A stretch of DNA of 64,000 nt from Romanomermis culicivorax (Eukaryota > Nematoda > Enoplea > Mermithida > Mermithidae): positions 620,001 to 684,000 of the forward strand of contig CAWUHX010000012.1 in assembly GCA_963922205.1 (NCBI GenBank), in the 5' to 3' direction. The position numbers were made by a program, and so were the translations under genes. The notes under the pieces were generated by a model. It had not been told where the DNA came from. It was given only the letters and a program-made list of their open reading frames with translations, and did no database searches. Within the stretch, counting starts at the first letter, position 1, and each line of letters opens with the position of its first letter. Shown here piece by piece: positions 21,210 through 31,899 of the stretch.

Positions 21210-22402
21210 TGCCCGACGGATATTGTGGTCTAAAAAATTCAGGAGAGATTTAAATTTTAGCCAGACATACTCTACTAATTCCTTATGTGCATTTTCGTGA
21301 CCCTTTTTACACTCTTTGGGTAATTTTACCTACTATTACTCCTTTAACTCTTTGGGGAAACTCTAGCACCTTTGTGCAGAACACCGTTTTAACTTTTGAA
21401 CTTTTGAAATTTTTTGGAGCGGGAACTTGATTTTTAGCCTTTCTGGCTGTTGGGTGTCCCTTTATAGAAACCAAAATTGATAGGCAAAAGTATGTGAAAT
21501 TAGGTGTTTTTCACTCTAAACCCAACACACTCTTGCTACTCGATGAGCTCAATCGATCACAATCTTGATCTCCGCGACTAACTCCTGCTAATCCCCTTCT
21601 TCGCCGCTTTGCGGAAACCAGAGGGAGCGGGAATGACAAAAACCTCCCCTAATCGGATCACCTAATTCGACCGAAGTCTTTTTCGGATCACCTAGGTTCG
21701 GCCCTTGCCACCCCCTTCTACCTAATTTTTTGTGTTAAATTCTCAACTCCCAGTTGGTAGCTCGTCCGAGAAAGGGCACAGAAACAGTCTTACAAAACAC
21801 CCCTGACGAGCGTAACCTCCGCTCATTTTCTTACCTAACTATTTACAAATATAAAATGGTTGCTTACCGTCGACCAAAAAATAGCGATTGTTCTGCCACG
21901 GGTGCGGCTCCCCAAATTGGACTTCATCGTCTGTGGCGTTGTACGTCCGAGTACAATCGTTCGGCGTACCCATTCGAGAATTTTTGTGGGCCCGATTCTT
22001 TGCACCGAAATAATTTTTAAAATTTTTAAAACCGGATTTGCAGCTGTGAAAAGTAGACAGATGTATAAAACATTTACAGTCTATTCCCTTGCGGCTGCAA
22101 ATTACCTCACGGGAGGGTTCCTCCGTTCACAATTTTTCGAAAAGATTTGAAAATGAAGAGCAGACGCGGGACACGACTTTTGAAACTTTTGAATGATTTG
22201 GAGTTGTTAACCAAGAAAGTGTAAAATGAAAAAATGTACGAAAACGGGTCTTTCGCTTTAAAAGCTTTTCCCCCGCTTCGTTAAAACACAATCCTACATT
22301 TCAAAAAATATTAAAACGGATTTCAACCGTTACAAAACACAATTAAAATAAATATTTATTAAATATACACAATAAACACACGCAAATCGGCAGATTTTGC
22401 CG
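21210..22402 (-). other. Spacer between pol and the exonuclease ORF
   Basis: About 1.2 kb with no supported ORF. It is the natural place for a promoter or splice acceptor for the downstream genes, but I see no decisive signal. The motif CGGATCACCTA occurs twice at about 21654-21702. In-frame open codons run upstream of the exonuclease ATG for about 35 codons to a TAG, without another ATG. Confidence 0.45.
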
Positions 22403-25400
22403 CTACGAAACTACACCGGGCGTCGCACTACTCTCCGCTAATTGCGAAGGTACAGTAAGACGATTCGATCGATTTTTTACGTAGTTCTGCCATCGTGTAG
22501 TCTCGTAGCGAAAAATTTTCAGCCTACTTGCTGAAACCTTTTGCCGTAGCAAAAGATTATCATAACGTGCAATTGTTATGACATTATCCTCTAACCTGGA
22601 AACATCAGTTATAATGAAGGGTCCTTCCCAAGTTAAGCCTAGTTTCTTTTGCTTATCAACTTTAAGAAGTACCCAATCATTTTCTTTAAAAACCGAGGTT
22701 TTAATTTTCTTGTCGAAATATCTTTTGCTAGCTTCCGCTGCTTTCTGGATATTTTCGGCAATAATACCATAAAGCCTGGTTAAGTGGTCTGTTAGGATGA
22801 ATTTGTATGCCTCATAATTCATGGGCATTACTATTTTAAGAGCTTTTGATAAATTCATCCCAAATTTTGCCTCATGGCCCCGTAACAACGCAAATGGCGA
22901 GGCCTTCGTCACTGCGTGTGGGGTAGCATTGTAGGCAAAGACCACTGATTTGAGATATCTTGGCCAGCTATCAGGTTCACCGATAGCTACTTTTCTCAGT
23001 TGCTTTATTAGAGTTTGGTTGAACCTCTCTACCATACCATTACCCTGAGGGTGGTAAGCAGTAGTGAAGATCTTCTTACACTCTAATAAATGACAAACTG
23101 ATTTCATTAAATCCGAAGTAAAACAAGATCCATTGTCACTTAGGAGTTTCGTTGGTGTTCCATGCCTAAATATTATAGCTTCTAAGAACGCATTCACAAC
23201 TGAATTTGCTGATTGATCCGGGATCATTTCAGCTTCAACCCATTTTGTGAAATAGTCCTGAAAAACTATAACATAAGGCATTCTTTCTCCCAAAGGCGAA
23301 ATTCCTACTATATCCACAGATACAATGTCGAATGGACCTTGTGGCACAATGGGTATCAACGGAGGAATGGATGGCTTTCCTGCAGTTGCCATTTGACAGA
23401 CAACGCAGTATTTTATCCATTCCCTGACATCTTTTTCCATGCCAGGCCACCAATAGTGCAATTTCATGACACTCAGAGTTCTTTTGAAACCCTGGTGTGT
23501 CATTATTACAGCACCATGATGCTGATGCAGTACAGAGTCCCTGAGGTTTGCGGGTACGACCAATTGGTCTTCGCTTTCTGCCTCAGTTTTCCTATACAAT
23601 ACACCATTTTCTTCGTAGAACCCAGTGTGATACTTCGTGGTGCTATTTGCACCTAATCTATCCCAGATTGGCTTTAAGCTTTCGTCTGCTTTTTGCAGTT
23701 TGCTCATCAAGTCATCTGGGATCAGGCCAATAGATATCTCTTCTCCTCCTGATGTTCCTGGTTTATCAAATTCCTCTTCTTTTCTAGGGTGTAACCACTG
23801 CACATTGTCTTGTTCCTTAGGTATCGCAGATCTATCAGTTTCCTGATTTTCTTTCTGCACGTTTTCAGAAACACGAGCTTTGCTTCGGGTTACTACCGCT
23901 TCTACTCCTTTAGAATGCTCTCTTTCGTCCCCCGGACTAATTCGAGCATCCTCTTCTTCCTTTTTATCCTTGTGGGATTTATTCTTTTCGGGGATGTTGT
24001 TCCTCTTGGCCTCCAAGGAAATTTGTTGTTGTTCTTGTTGTTCTTTTATTATTCCTTTGACATCGGAGGAAACAACATCCGACTTGAACATACTTTCCCA
24101 CTTCGGTGGTGATTTCACCACATCCTCTGGCTCATCCTTTCTAGAGAGAAAGTCAGCCATAGCATTTTGTCTACCTGGCACGTATTCTAACTTGTGGTTG
24201 TATTGATTTATGATCGCATACCACCGTTTCAATTTGTCATTTGTTGTAGTGTTGACTTTCATTGATAACAGTGGTCTGTGATCTGTCTTAATCAATACTT
24301 TCTGCCCCAATAAATAGTGCCGATAGATTTTGAGGCCGTAGATAATCGCGAGGCACTCCCTTTCGGTTGCGCACCACTTTTTCTCGTCCTCCTTTAGCAC
24401 ACGGCTATTGTATGCTATGACCCACTTATCTTCTCCAGACTCTTGATACAGAACAGCCCCTAGTGCTGTTCCACTGGCATCGGTTTGCAGAATGAATTGG
24501 GCCGAGCCATCCATTACTGGGTACCTAAGAAATGGAACCGATACCAGTGCTTCTTTCAAAGCATTAAATGCTTTGTAGTGATCCTCTGTGACGAGCCATT
24601 TATTCCTTTTCTTGGCCGTCAGCTTATACAAAGGTTCTGCGTGCTTTGCCAGGTGTGGTATAAATTTTTTACACCACTGGAGCATTCCGAGAAACCTTTG
24701 CATACGCTTGACCGAGTCCGGGAATTCAAACTCCTTAATAGCTTGCACTTTTTTCGGATCGGGCGAAATTCCATTAGAATCCAAAATGTGACCAAGAAAA
24801 TGAACCTTCTTTGGTAGGAATTCGCATTTTTCCGGTTTAAGTGTAAGCTGGGCTCGTCTCAGAGCATCTAGGACCAATTTCAAATTTTCTACGTGTTCCT
24901 CGAACGTATTCGAGAACACTATGATATCGTCTATGTAAACTAGACATATCTTCCACACATGAGGATGAAGGATTCTTTCCATCATCCTCTGGAACTCGGC
25001 TGGTGCATTTTTCAGTCCAAAGGGCATTACTTTGAACTGAAACAACCCTTCTTGACACAGGAAAGCAGTCTTTTCTTTACTGCCTTCTTCCATTGGCACT
25101 TGCCAATAGCCAGACTTAAGGTCAAGAGTCGTATAAAATTTTGCTCTCCCGAGGCAGTCCAGATAATCATCCATTCTTGGTATTGGATATCGATCATCCT
25201 TCGTAACCTCGTTCAAGCCTCTGAAATCAACAACCGGCCTGAGCGACCCATCTTTCTTCCCTACTAGGAATAATGGCGCCACCCAGGGCGATCTTGATGG
25301 CTCTATGACTCCTTTGTCTAGCATTTCCTGCACATGTTGTCTGATATATGGTCGACGTTCAATGGCAGCTCTGTAGTAATGTTTCGCCACAGGGCTAGCA

Positions 25401-28400
25401 TCACCTGTATTAATTTTACAAGTAAGATGGGGAGTAGTTGTCAGAGGATCATGAGGTAGGCTAAATACATCCCGGTATTTCACGAGTTGCCGTATCGCCA
25501 TCTCTTTCTGCTCCTCTGACACTGTAGCTTTAGAGGTCATTTTGTACAATGCTTCCAGAAACACAACTCCATCGAATTTTGATTCCTTGGCATCGAAAAT
25601 GCCCTCTAGGCTACTTTCTCCACTATTTCCTGCCTGTAAAATTGATACACCTGATTCTCCCCGAAATACGGAGTTGCAGTAGCCAAGAACTTGATTAGGT
25701 TCTATCAGGCAACCAGAACCCGTATTATTGGAGATCATCAATACAAAGTCCTCCTTTGAACCATCAACTATAGTATCATCTATTCTGAATCTCGTTTCTG
25801 AATCATCTCCTTCGACGATGATTTCATTTATTCTATTTGCCGAGGATTTATTCCACAATTTAGCTTTCACTAGCTGATCTGTTCCATGTGGAATGTAAAT
25901 TCTATTACAAGCCACTACTGGAACTAGATCTTCCAGCTGCTCAATTGTCGAACATTGATCTTCTTCAATAGAATTTTCTTGTACTGATTCTGCTATCATC
26001 CGATTATGCATCCCAACTATTGGAATTGCTTTCTTATCCGATGTTAACAAATCAATACTTTTCTTTACACCCATCATAGTCATTGAACCTTTTCCAAAAT
26101 CTATTACTGTATTGACTTCCGGATGCGCCAGGAAGTCTGTTCCCAATATCAAATCCTCTGCGGACCCTGGTATTATGATAGCTTTAACTGGAAAGCGGCC
26201 ATAATCACATTGCATTTGAAATTGAACGTAACCATGTGCACTAACTACTTTACCATTGGCTACAGTGACTTTTAGGATCTTAGGGTATGCTGTATACTCC
26301 AGTCCAAGTGATTTTTTCAAGAAATCACCCGACATCACCGAACACTGAGCTCCCGTGTCAATCAGTGCCTTTGCAGTAGTAGCACACACAGTTACTTTAA
26401 TGTGAAATGGCTGTGTTCTAGGGTACTTTGCTAACATATCCAGTTCCTCTGCAGTCGCCTTTCTACCATACTCGGCACTGCATTCCATTTCTGGCACATT
26501 CTCCTCTTTCTCCATGGCACAATTATGTAAACCACACAACTTCATCTCAATCATTGGTTCTTGCTGTACACTATTGATACCACTACTTGGCGGTTGGTCT
26601 GTCTGCCCGGAGGCTTGCGACGGACTAACTACCTTTTGCGGAACCAACAGGGTATTTGAACTCTGATTTGCGATTACTGGTTGTTGGTCCATTAGATTTG
26701 GTCCTGGTAACATCAGCTGGGTGGTAGCCTGTAACAACCTCATCTGCTCCCTGAGCTTCTTCAACTTTACGTATTCCTGAAACTCGGCATATTCTTGCAA
26801 ATTTTCCGCCTCGTCGTCAGGAAACGAAACTTGATAAGCTCCCCTTTCGCCTTCGTTACCAAAACCTCCTCTACTTCCTCCGTAATTTCCTCTGAAATTT
26901 CCTCTACCTCGGAAATTTCCAAAACTTCCTCTAGGACTTCCTCTTCCAAAGCCTCTTCCACTATTTCCACCCCTTCCACGATTTTGCAGACCTTTATAAA
27001 AATTCAAGGTTCTACAATCAATCGTGTTGTGAGTGTTATTTTTGTGGTAAGTACACCATTTTCGCTGCTGAACCTCTTGTTGACTTTTCGCTTTCGCTTT
27101 ATCAACTTTCTGAGTTAAAGCAGTTATGGCTTCCTCTTGAGCTTTGGTCGAGTTCCTAATCTCTTCATAACATTGTGCCATTTTGATAAACTCCTTAGAT
27201 AAAGCCACCATGAGGGAGTCCTTTTTTGGCTCCTCAACAGGCTGTTGCCGAGGCATTATGGCCTGTTGCGGAGGTACTTCAAGTACTTCCTCATCTGCTA
27301 TATCTATCAATTGATTTTGCGAAGATTGCATTGGAGTTTGCCTTTCTGTGTTTGGTCTTCTAAAGTCCCTATTGCGTTTTTGGGCGCTTTCATAAGGTCT
27401 TTGGATTACATTCACATCGGCTTGCTGCTCCTCAGCAATTTCCGTTTGTGCCGTATTTATCATCATGGGCTGCTCTCTTGGCCCAAATGTCCTAATCGCA
27501 TTCCGGTACTCTAACTCTATCTCATAGACTGCCTGCGAAAGATCATACCAATTTTTGAATTTTGCTATGTCTTTCTGCAGTTCTAATTGATAAGTCAAAG
27601 AACTCCTATAGAAAAAGGTTTCAATGATTATTTTATTTTTAAACTCTTTTGTTTCACTCTGATAAACGAGATTCACATGTGCTCGAACCCTTTTTAGAAA
27701 TTTGGTTGCTGCTTCATCGGGTTCCTGCTTAATATCTAATAAATCCCGTTTGAGCATGTCCAGGTTACAATCTGGAGCACAATAATTCAAAATCTTGTCT
27801 CGGGCCTCCCTATATGTTGTTGACTCTTCGGCCAATTCTTTCGGTAAGTCCCTTGACAAACGGGTTAATGCTTCTAGTTTCACCTCATCGGGAGTATTCT
27901 TACGAAACTCACCTTCTAGCTCCACTAGAAAAGCAAGAACCTGTTTACTTGGCATATCAGATTGCAGTAATTTTGGTTTGATCGCCCTTTCCATGTCATA
28001 GACAGTTGGGCCTACTTGAGCCGGATTGACCCATAAAGCTGGATCAATCGGAATCATTGTAGGCATGACCTGCTGCCTGACACTTGGGGTCTCTCCCCTA
28101 ATACAACTGCTCTGTTGTGAGATAGTTGGATTTATCAGACTTGGGTTTTTTAGGCCTTCGTCAAAACCACAACTACTCACTCTCTGCTCCACCTTTGAGG
28201 TAGTGGGCAAATGAGACATATACTGCTCTTTAGGACCGAGACTTGATTTTTGGTCTTTCCGTCTACAGTCTTGCTGAAGAGTGATGCCATCATTTTGCCA
28301 CGCTAACTCTTCCTGGCCCTGCTCAAACTTCAATGCACCACCTTGTTCCAAACAGCCAGCATTGCTTTGCCTCGGTTCATTTGCCTTACTGGCTTTCTGT

Positions 28401-28942
28401 GAACCTGTATTAGCAATGTTGGCGAATATGCTATCATAAACATCTAACCTGTTCATGATCTGGTCCAGTTTGTCTTCTAATGAGCTCTTTCGAGGATTTT
28501 CTCGATGTTCCTCCCGCTCGTTATCCCAATATAATCGATGGTAAGTATCGAATAATTGGGCGGGTTTATTAATTGGCCGGCGCTGCTGTTGATCCAAAAC
28601 CGGAGTGTTCATCTTCGGTAATGGACGCGCCGGTCCCATAATAGGCGGATGTAAATATTCGCCTCTCTTGGGGAGGTTGGTCGACGACGGAATTTTGAAA
28701 ATTTGATCTTCGTTGGCCAATAATATCGCGTCGTCGTCCTCCCTCTCGACAGCTGTCGAGGTCGTAGGTCGATTGCCTTCATTTTCCACCGATAAAGGCC
28801 TGTGATCTGAGCAATTGTCCTCTTCAGCTGAAGTTTCAGCTGAAGTCAGGACAATTAACTTTTCTGTATCACGGGCCTTTTTTCCCGGTGGTGTTCGGGG
28901 CAAACCGGAACTCTTGAGGCCACCTAGGTTGTCTTTATTCAT
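22403..28942 (-). CDS. gag-pol: Gag-Pol polyprotein, Ty3/gypsy type, single intact ORF
   Basis: 2179 codons from ATG at 28942, with no frameshift between gag and pol. The capsid-like region is near residues 330-480. A zinc motif CTYHKNNTHNTIDC (C-x2-H-x4-H-x4-C instead of the usual C-x2-C-x4-H-x4-C) is near 630, followed by a Gly/Arg/Phe-rich linker. The retropepsin has ALIDTGAQCSVM near 862 and EDLILGTDFL. Reverse transcriptase has VYIDDIIVFSN near 1337, and RNase H has TDASGTALGAVL near 1487. The integrase zinc domain has HHGAVIMTHQG and CVVCQ near 1810. The integrase core has VSVDIVG, LLSDNGSCFTSDL near 1936 and YHPQGNGMVERFNQ. All catalytic motifs are present, so the protein looks functional. 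It belongs with integrase-bearing Metaviridae-type elements; the precise clade cannot be named without a tree. Confidence 0.95.
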   Translation of the reverse strand: MNKDNLGGLKSSGLPRTPPGKKARDTEKLIVLTSAETSAEEDNCSDHRPLSVENEGNRPTTSTAVEREDDDAILLANEDQIFKIPSSTNLPKRGEYLHPPIMGPARPLPKMNTPVLDQQQRRPINKPAQLFDTYHRLYWDNEREEHRENPRKSSLEDKLDQIMNRLDVYDSIFANIANTGSQKASKANEPRQSNAGCLEQGGALKFEQGQEELAWQNDGITLQQDCRRKDQKSSLGPKEQYMSHLPTTSKVEQRVSSCGFDEGLKNPSLINPTISQQSSCIRGETPSVRQQVMPTMIPIDPALWVNPAQVGPTVYDMERAIKPKLLQSDMPSKQVLAFLVELEGEFRKNTPDEVKLEALTRLSRDLPKELAEESTTYREARDKILNYCAPDCNLDMLKRDLLDIKQEPDEAATKFLKRVRAHVNLVYQSETKEFKNKIIIETFFYRSSLTYQLELQKDIAKFKNWYDLSQAVYEIELEYRNAIRTFGPREQPMMINTAQTEIAEEQQADVNVIQRPYESAQKRNRDFRRPNTERQTPMQSSQNQLIDIADEEVLEVPPQQAIMPRQQPVEEPKKDSLMVALSKEFIKMAQCYEEIRNSTKAQEEAITALTQKVDKAKAKSQQEVQQRKWCTYHKNNTHNTIDCRTLNFYKGLQNRGRGGNSGRGFGRGSPRGSFGNFRGRGNFRGNYGGSRGGFGNEGERGAYQVSFPDDEAENLQEYAEFQEYVKLKKLREQMRLLQATTQLMLPGPNLMDQQPVIANQSSNTLLVPQKVVSPSQASGQTDQPPSSGINSVQQEPMIEMKLCGLHNCAMEKEENVPEMECSAEYGRKATAEELDMLAKYPRTQPFHIKVTVCATTAKALIDTGAQCSVMSGDFLKKSLGLEYTAYPKILKVTVANGKVVSAHGYVQFQMQCDYGRFPVKAIIIPGSAEDLILGTDFLAHPEVNTVIDFGKGSMTMMGVKKSIDLLTSDKKAIPIVGMHNRMIAESVQENSIEEDQCSTIEQLEDLVPVVACNRIYIPHGTDQLVKAKLWNKSSANRINEIIVEGDDSETRFRIDDTIVDGSKEDFVLMISNNTGSGCLIEPNQVLGYCNSVFRGESGVSILQAGNSGESSLEGIFDAKESKFDGVVFLEALYKMTSKATVSEEQKEMAIRQLVKYRDVFSLPHDPLTTTPHLTCKINTGDASPVAKHYYRAAIERRPYIRQHVQEMLDKGVIEPSRSPWVAPLFLVGKKDGSLRPVVDFRGLNEVTKDDRYPIPRMDDYLDCLGRAKFYTTLDLKSGYWQVPMEEGSKEKTAFLCQEGLFQFKVMPFGLKNAPAEFQRMMERILHPHVWKICLVYIDDIIVFSNTFEEHVENLKLVLDALRRAQLTLKPEKCEFLPKKVHFLGHILDSNGISPDPKKVQAIKEFEFPDSVKRMQRFLGMLQWCKKFIPHLAKHAEPLYKLTAKKRNKWLVTEDHYKAFNALKEALVSVPFLRYPVMDGSAQFILQTDASGTALGAVLYQESGEDKWVIAYNSRVLKEDEKKWCATERECLAIIYGLKIYRHYLLGQKVLIKTDHRPLLSMKVNTTTNDKLKRWYAIINQYNHKLEYVPGRQNAMADFLSRKDEPEDVVKSPPKWESMFKSDVVSSDVKGIIKEQQEQQQISLEAKRNNIPEKNKSHKDKKEEEDARISPGDEREHSKGVEAVVTRSKARVSENVQKENQETDRSAIPKEQDNVQWLHPRKEEEFDKPGTSGGEEISIGLIPDDLMSKLQKADESLKPIWDRLGANSTTKYHTGFYEENGVLYRKTEAESEDQLVVPANLRDSVLHQHHGAVIMTHQGFKRTLSVMKLHYWWPGMEKDVREWIKYCVVCQMATAGKPSIPPLIPIVPQGPFDIVSVDIVGISPLGERMPYVIVFQDYFTKWVEAEMIPDQSANSVVNAFLEAIIFRHGTPTKLLSDNGSCFTSDLMKSVCHLLECKKIFTTAYHPQGNGMVERFNQTLIKQLRKVAIGEPDSWPRYLKSVVFAYNATPHAVTKASPFALLRGHEAKFGMNLSKALKIVMPMNYEAYKFILTDHLTRLYGIIAENIQKAAEASKRYFDKKIKTSVFKENDWVLLKVDKQKKLGLTWEGPFIITDVSRLEDNVITIARYDNLLLRQKVSASRLKIFRYETTRWQNYVKNRSNRLTVPSQLAESSATPGVVS

Positions 28943-29020
28943 TTTGTAACCTCCCAGTTCTCTATAAAAACCAATAGGTTTTTTGACTCCTCGAGTTTGC
29001 CTCTGATTTTCCGTTACTTT

Positions 29021-29038
29021 GAGAGTCAGAAGCCACCA
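29021..29038 (-). promoter_or_regulatory. Primer-binding site, element 3
   Basis: Minus strand TGGTGGCTTCTGACTCTC, two bases after the LTR end. It would pair with a tRNA ending in GAGAGTCAGAAGCCACCA; the tRNA is not identified. Confidence 0.65.
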
Positions 29039-29040
29039 CT

Positions 29041-29640
29041 TGTTGAAATGAGACTTGAGTTAAGGTTGAGAAATATAAATAAAGATTTGATACCAAAAAT
29101 GGACCTAATCAGTCACTAGCTAATTCACCTAATCAGGCCGAAACCTTAGGTAGAATCAGATTGCAACAGTTCGGTCAGTCTCTAAATCAACAAAGATCTC
29201 CTGCTTTCGTCCCGAAGAACTGCAGAAGAAATGATAACACCCTGAGCTCAAGTAACTTCAAACCAGGGGCAAAATCAGAAGTCAGGCCGAGAACTGAGTT
29301 GTAAATGTAGACTTGCACGCTGGGTGGCTCTCCAGAAGTCCGGGGTCTAACCTGCGTTCCCTCCGCTGCGAGTAATCCAAAGGCGATCGGCCGAGGGTCG
29401 TTGTATTTTAGGCGGAAGTGCTCCACCACAAATAAAATAACAAAATAATATAATATTATGCCCTACTGGGCCGCCGATATCTTCTTTCAATAAAAAACAA
29501 ACAATAATCACTGAATGACCAAAAACATAGACGACCGGCATATTTATGCACGGTGTCTATGCAAATCGGCGTCGACGCAAAACGCGTCGACTTCGGCTAT
29601 TTCTTCACAACTTGGAGATAGACTATGTCCATCCCTGACA
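29041..29640 (-). repeat. 5' LTR of element 3
   Basis: On the minus strand it starts TGTCAGGGATGG and ends CATTTCAACA. It includes a hairpin GTCGACGC-AAAAC-GCGTCGAC at 29571-29591. It matches the 3' LTR almost throughout. Confidence 0.88.
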
Positions 29641-29652
29641 TCCCTCGAGCCT

Positions 29653-29871
29653 AACCCCCTTTTTTTGATTCCCACATCAAATGTGGCCGTGGAACGAGTA
29701 TTTTCCTTGTGCAAAAAGCAGTGGACAGATGATAGAAATCGATTGAATGTTAAAACCCTGAAATGCTTGCTTCAAATTAAAATAAATTATTCTTTATCGT
29801 GTTGTGAAATGTATAAAAAGATTTTGGGTGACGAAAATTTACTGAATCAAATATCGTCCAACAATAAATAA
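29653..29871 (+). pseudogene. hAT transposase C-terminal dimerisation fragment
   Basis: About 70 codons ending in TAA. It contains TSNVAVERVFSLCKKQW and then NRLNVKTLKCLLQIKIN, which is the hATC dimerisation signature (S..ERVFS followed by NRL and a leucine-rich helix). Nothing upstream belongs to it: its 5' side is joined directly to the edge of element 3. It is therefore a broken remnant. Confidence 0.75.
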
Positions 29872-31020
29872 GTGTGAATTTGATATTTTATTGCAGTATT
29901 AAACGTTATTTTAGAAAGTGTTACTTTTTTTTAATGTCCTGATTTTGGACTAAAGGTATCTGGGCACCCTATTGGGGGGGGGGTCAACTTGGCCAACCAT
30001 GTACCCAACATTACCCAACCCCCCCATGCATAAAAATGCATCTCTGGACAGAAGCCCTAAGCCTAAGCCTATCAAAAGAGCAGTCAGGCCTCAAGTTGCA
30101 CTGTGCAACCTGGCAGAAAAAAATTTGGTTGCAGAGCCTGAAATTTGGTTGCTGTGTGCAAAAAAACCCTGGGGCGAGCACCACCATTTTTTCCTCAAAT
30201 GGGGTCTTTTGAGGAAAAAAATTTTGGGTATGATTGTCATTGTGGAAAAAATTTGGAGAATTCAAAATCGAAAAGATGCGTTTCGGTGGATTTTAAAAAT
30301 GAAAAGGTCAAAATCTCAAAATTTTCCGGCGCTTCGCGCCAGTCAGGGGCATAATAATCATTATTTTCTATCATGCGCGGCCGTTAGTATATCTATTTCC
30401 ACTTACTAATTAATTATCAACAGTTTCTATCAATCAAGTTAGCTCATCTCATTTTCTAATCGTTAACAGTCAGTAAGTTCACTGAAAAAAACAATTTTTC
30501 AATGTTTTTTTGTGCACGGACTTTTGTGCCAATTGCACAAAGAGTCAAAAAAATTTGTGTCAATGGCACAAAAATTTTTTTCAACCTATTAACATGCTGA
30601 AAACCTTTGAAAGAAAAGTCTGTTCAAATCACATCAAAAATAAAAAGTTCGATTCCGAATTCCACTGAATTAAAGGGAGAAGTTAATTTCCATTCTCTCA
30701 CCAGTCATTGATAATTCCAAAGTCTGTTGGATAATACATACAAATGGAATATCACTCGTCTTCAATACAAAAAACATGTTTTGGCACAAAAAAACACTGA
30801 TTTGTCATCAATTCTCTCAATTTTTTCTGTCGATGCTAGGAATTTTTCCAAGATTTTTAGCATGAACTTTTTGGGCTTATTTAAAATGGAAATTGAAGAC
30901 ATCATTCTAGACTGTGATTTTAGAACTTCTGTTTCAAGAGATTCATTTTCCAGCGTTTCAGAATATAAAATTCCAAAAAATTTTCTGGCGCTTCACGCCG
31001 GACCAAGGACTAAGTAAAAT
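29872..31020. other. Repeat-derived, gene-free
   Basis: 30030-30130 and 30270-30350 resemble parts of the hAT-like repeats at 40.5 and 61-62 kb (ATGCATCTC..GGACAG; GAAAAGATGC..TTTCGGTG; CGGCGCTTCGCGCC). Another palindrome, TGTGCCAATTGCACA, lies near 30523-30537. No coding region is supported. Confidence 0.5.
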
Positions 31021-31899
31021 TGGTTGATTCTAATCGAAAACACAGAAATGGTGATAGCATTTAATTATTCTTTTGCTTGGCTCATGTAAACTCACATGAA
31101 TATTTATTTACAAACAGGTCAGAGGTCGAGCATAGGTCGCTAAATCTCTTGTAGAGTGTGTTCTGATCCAAATCATCAACGAAGCTTTATGAAATAATGA
31201 TGAAGTTAATATTTTAAATATATTGCTACACTAAGATTTTTAAATTTGTTAGCTCTGCTTTTAACAGTAAAACATAAACCGGAAAAACCATAATTACTTA
31301 TATAACTTGCTTCAGCCACCAAAAACTCCTTCAATATTGTTGGTACATAATTTCAAATCCTGTCTTCGAATAGATCTCAATGATATCTATCGATTGGTAT
31401 CCAATTTATCCCGTTTTTTCAAAAAATTTCGTTCAGGAACTATATAAATTTTTTTTAAGTTCGCAAAAACTTTAATCATTATTCTTAAACCTGTCACTAT
31501 AGCCTTCGAAAAGCCATGGCTGCCAAACGTTTAGCCTGCGGAACGATCAATTTCGTCAAAATTGTCAACATGGTGTCGCGTCTCAGAGGCGCCGAAGGAG
31601 CTTAGGTTAAATAAGCACCAATAATCGATGTGCGGCCAAGTATAATTGAAAATTTTGTGCTTTTAGCCATAGATTTTTGACATTTGCTTAGAAAATTGTA
31701 ATTTTAAAACAAAACCGGTCAAAAATATGTTGTTTTTGCTCTTCGCACCTGGAATATAATTTTCCATTCAAGTGTAAAGAAAAGTGTGAAATTCACTTTT
31801 TACCTTATAGTTTAGAGCATTGAAAGTACCCTACGCCAAAGAACCGACCGAAGTTACCGATAAAATTACGAAACCCAAAAACTAATGGGTAAGGTTGAA
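31021..31899. other. No recognisable content
   Basis: AT-rich sequence. I see no gene, RNA or defined repeat. Confidence 0.4.

Larger units (their letters stand above)
15695..29640 (-). mobile_element. Complete 13.9 kb Ty3/gypsy-type LTR retrotransposon with two extra ORFs
   Basis: On the minus strand, in order: 5' LTR (29640-29041), primer-binding site, gag-pol (28942-22403), a 1.2 kb spacer, exonuclease ORF (21209-18471), nucleic-acid-binding ORF (18440-17135) and 3' LTR (16295-15695). The LTRs differ at roughly 20 places by eye over 600 bp, so the insertion is not very recent, yet gag-pol and the exonuclease ORF are intact. No target duplication is seen: the left flank is GGATT and the right flank TCCCT. 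The 12 bases outside the right LTR (TCCCTCGAGCCT) are identical to those inside the left LTR. Confidence 0.85.

Noticed and set aside
18493-21300. Plus-strand ORFs opposite the exonuclease gene
   Set aside because: Shadows; the minus-strand frame has the catalytic motifs and is much longer.
22578-28214. Many plus-strand ORFs of 60-150 codons
   Set aside because: Antisense shadows of the gag-pol ORF, whose domains are unambiguous on the minus strand.
29641-29652. TCCCTCGAGCCT as part of the LTR or as a target duplication of element 3
   Set aside because: It follows the CA end of the LTR, does not occur on the other outer flank, and equals the interior next to the 3' LTR; kept only as a rearrangement clue.
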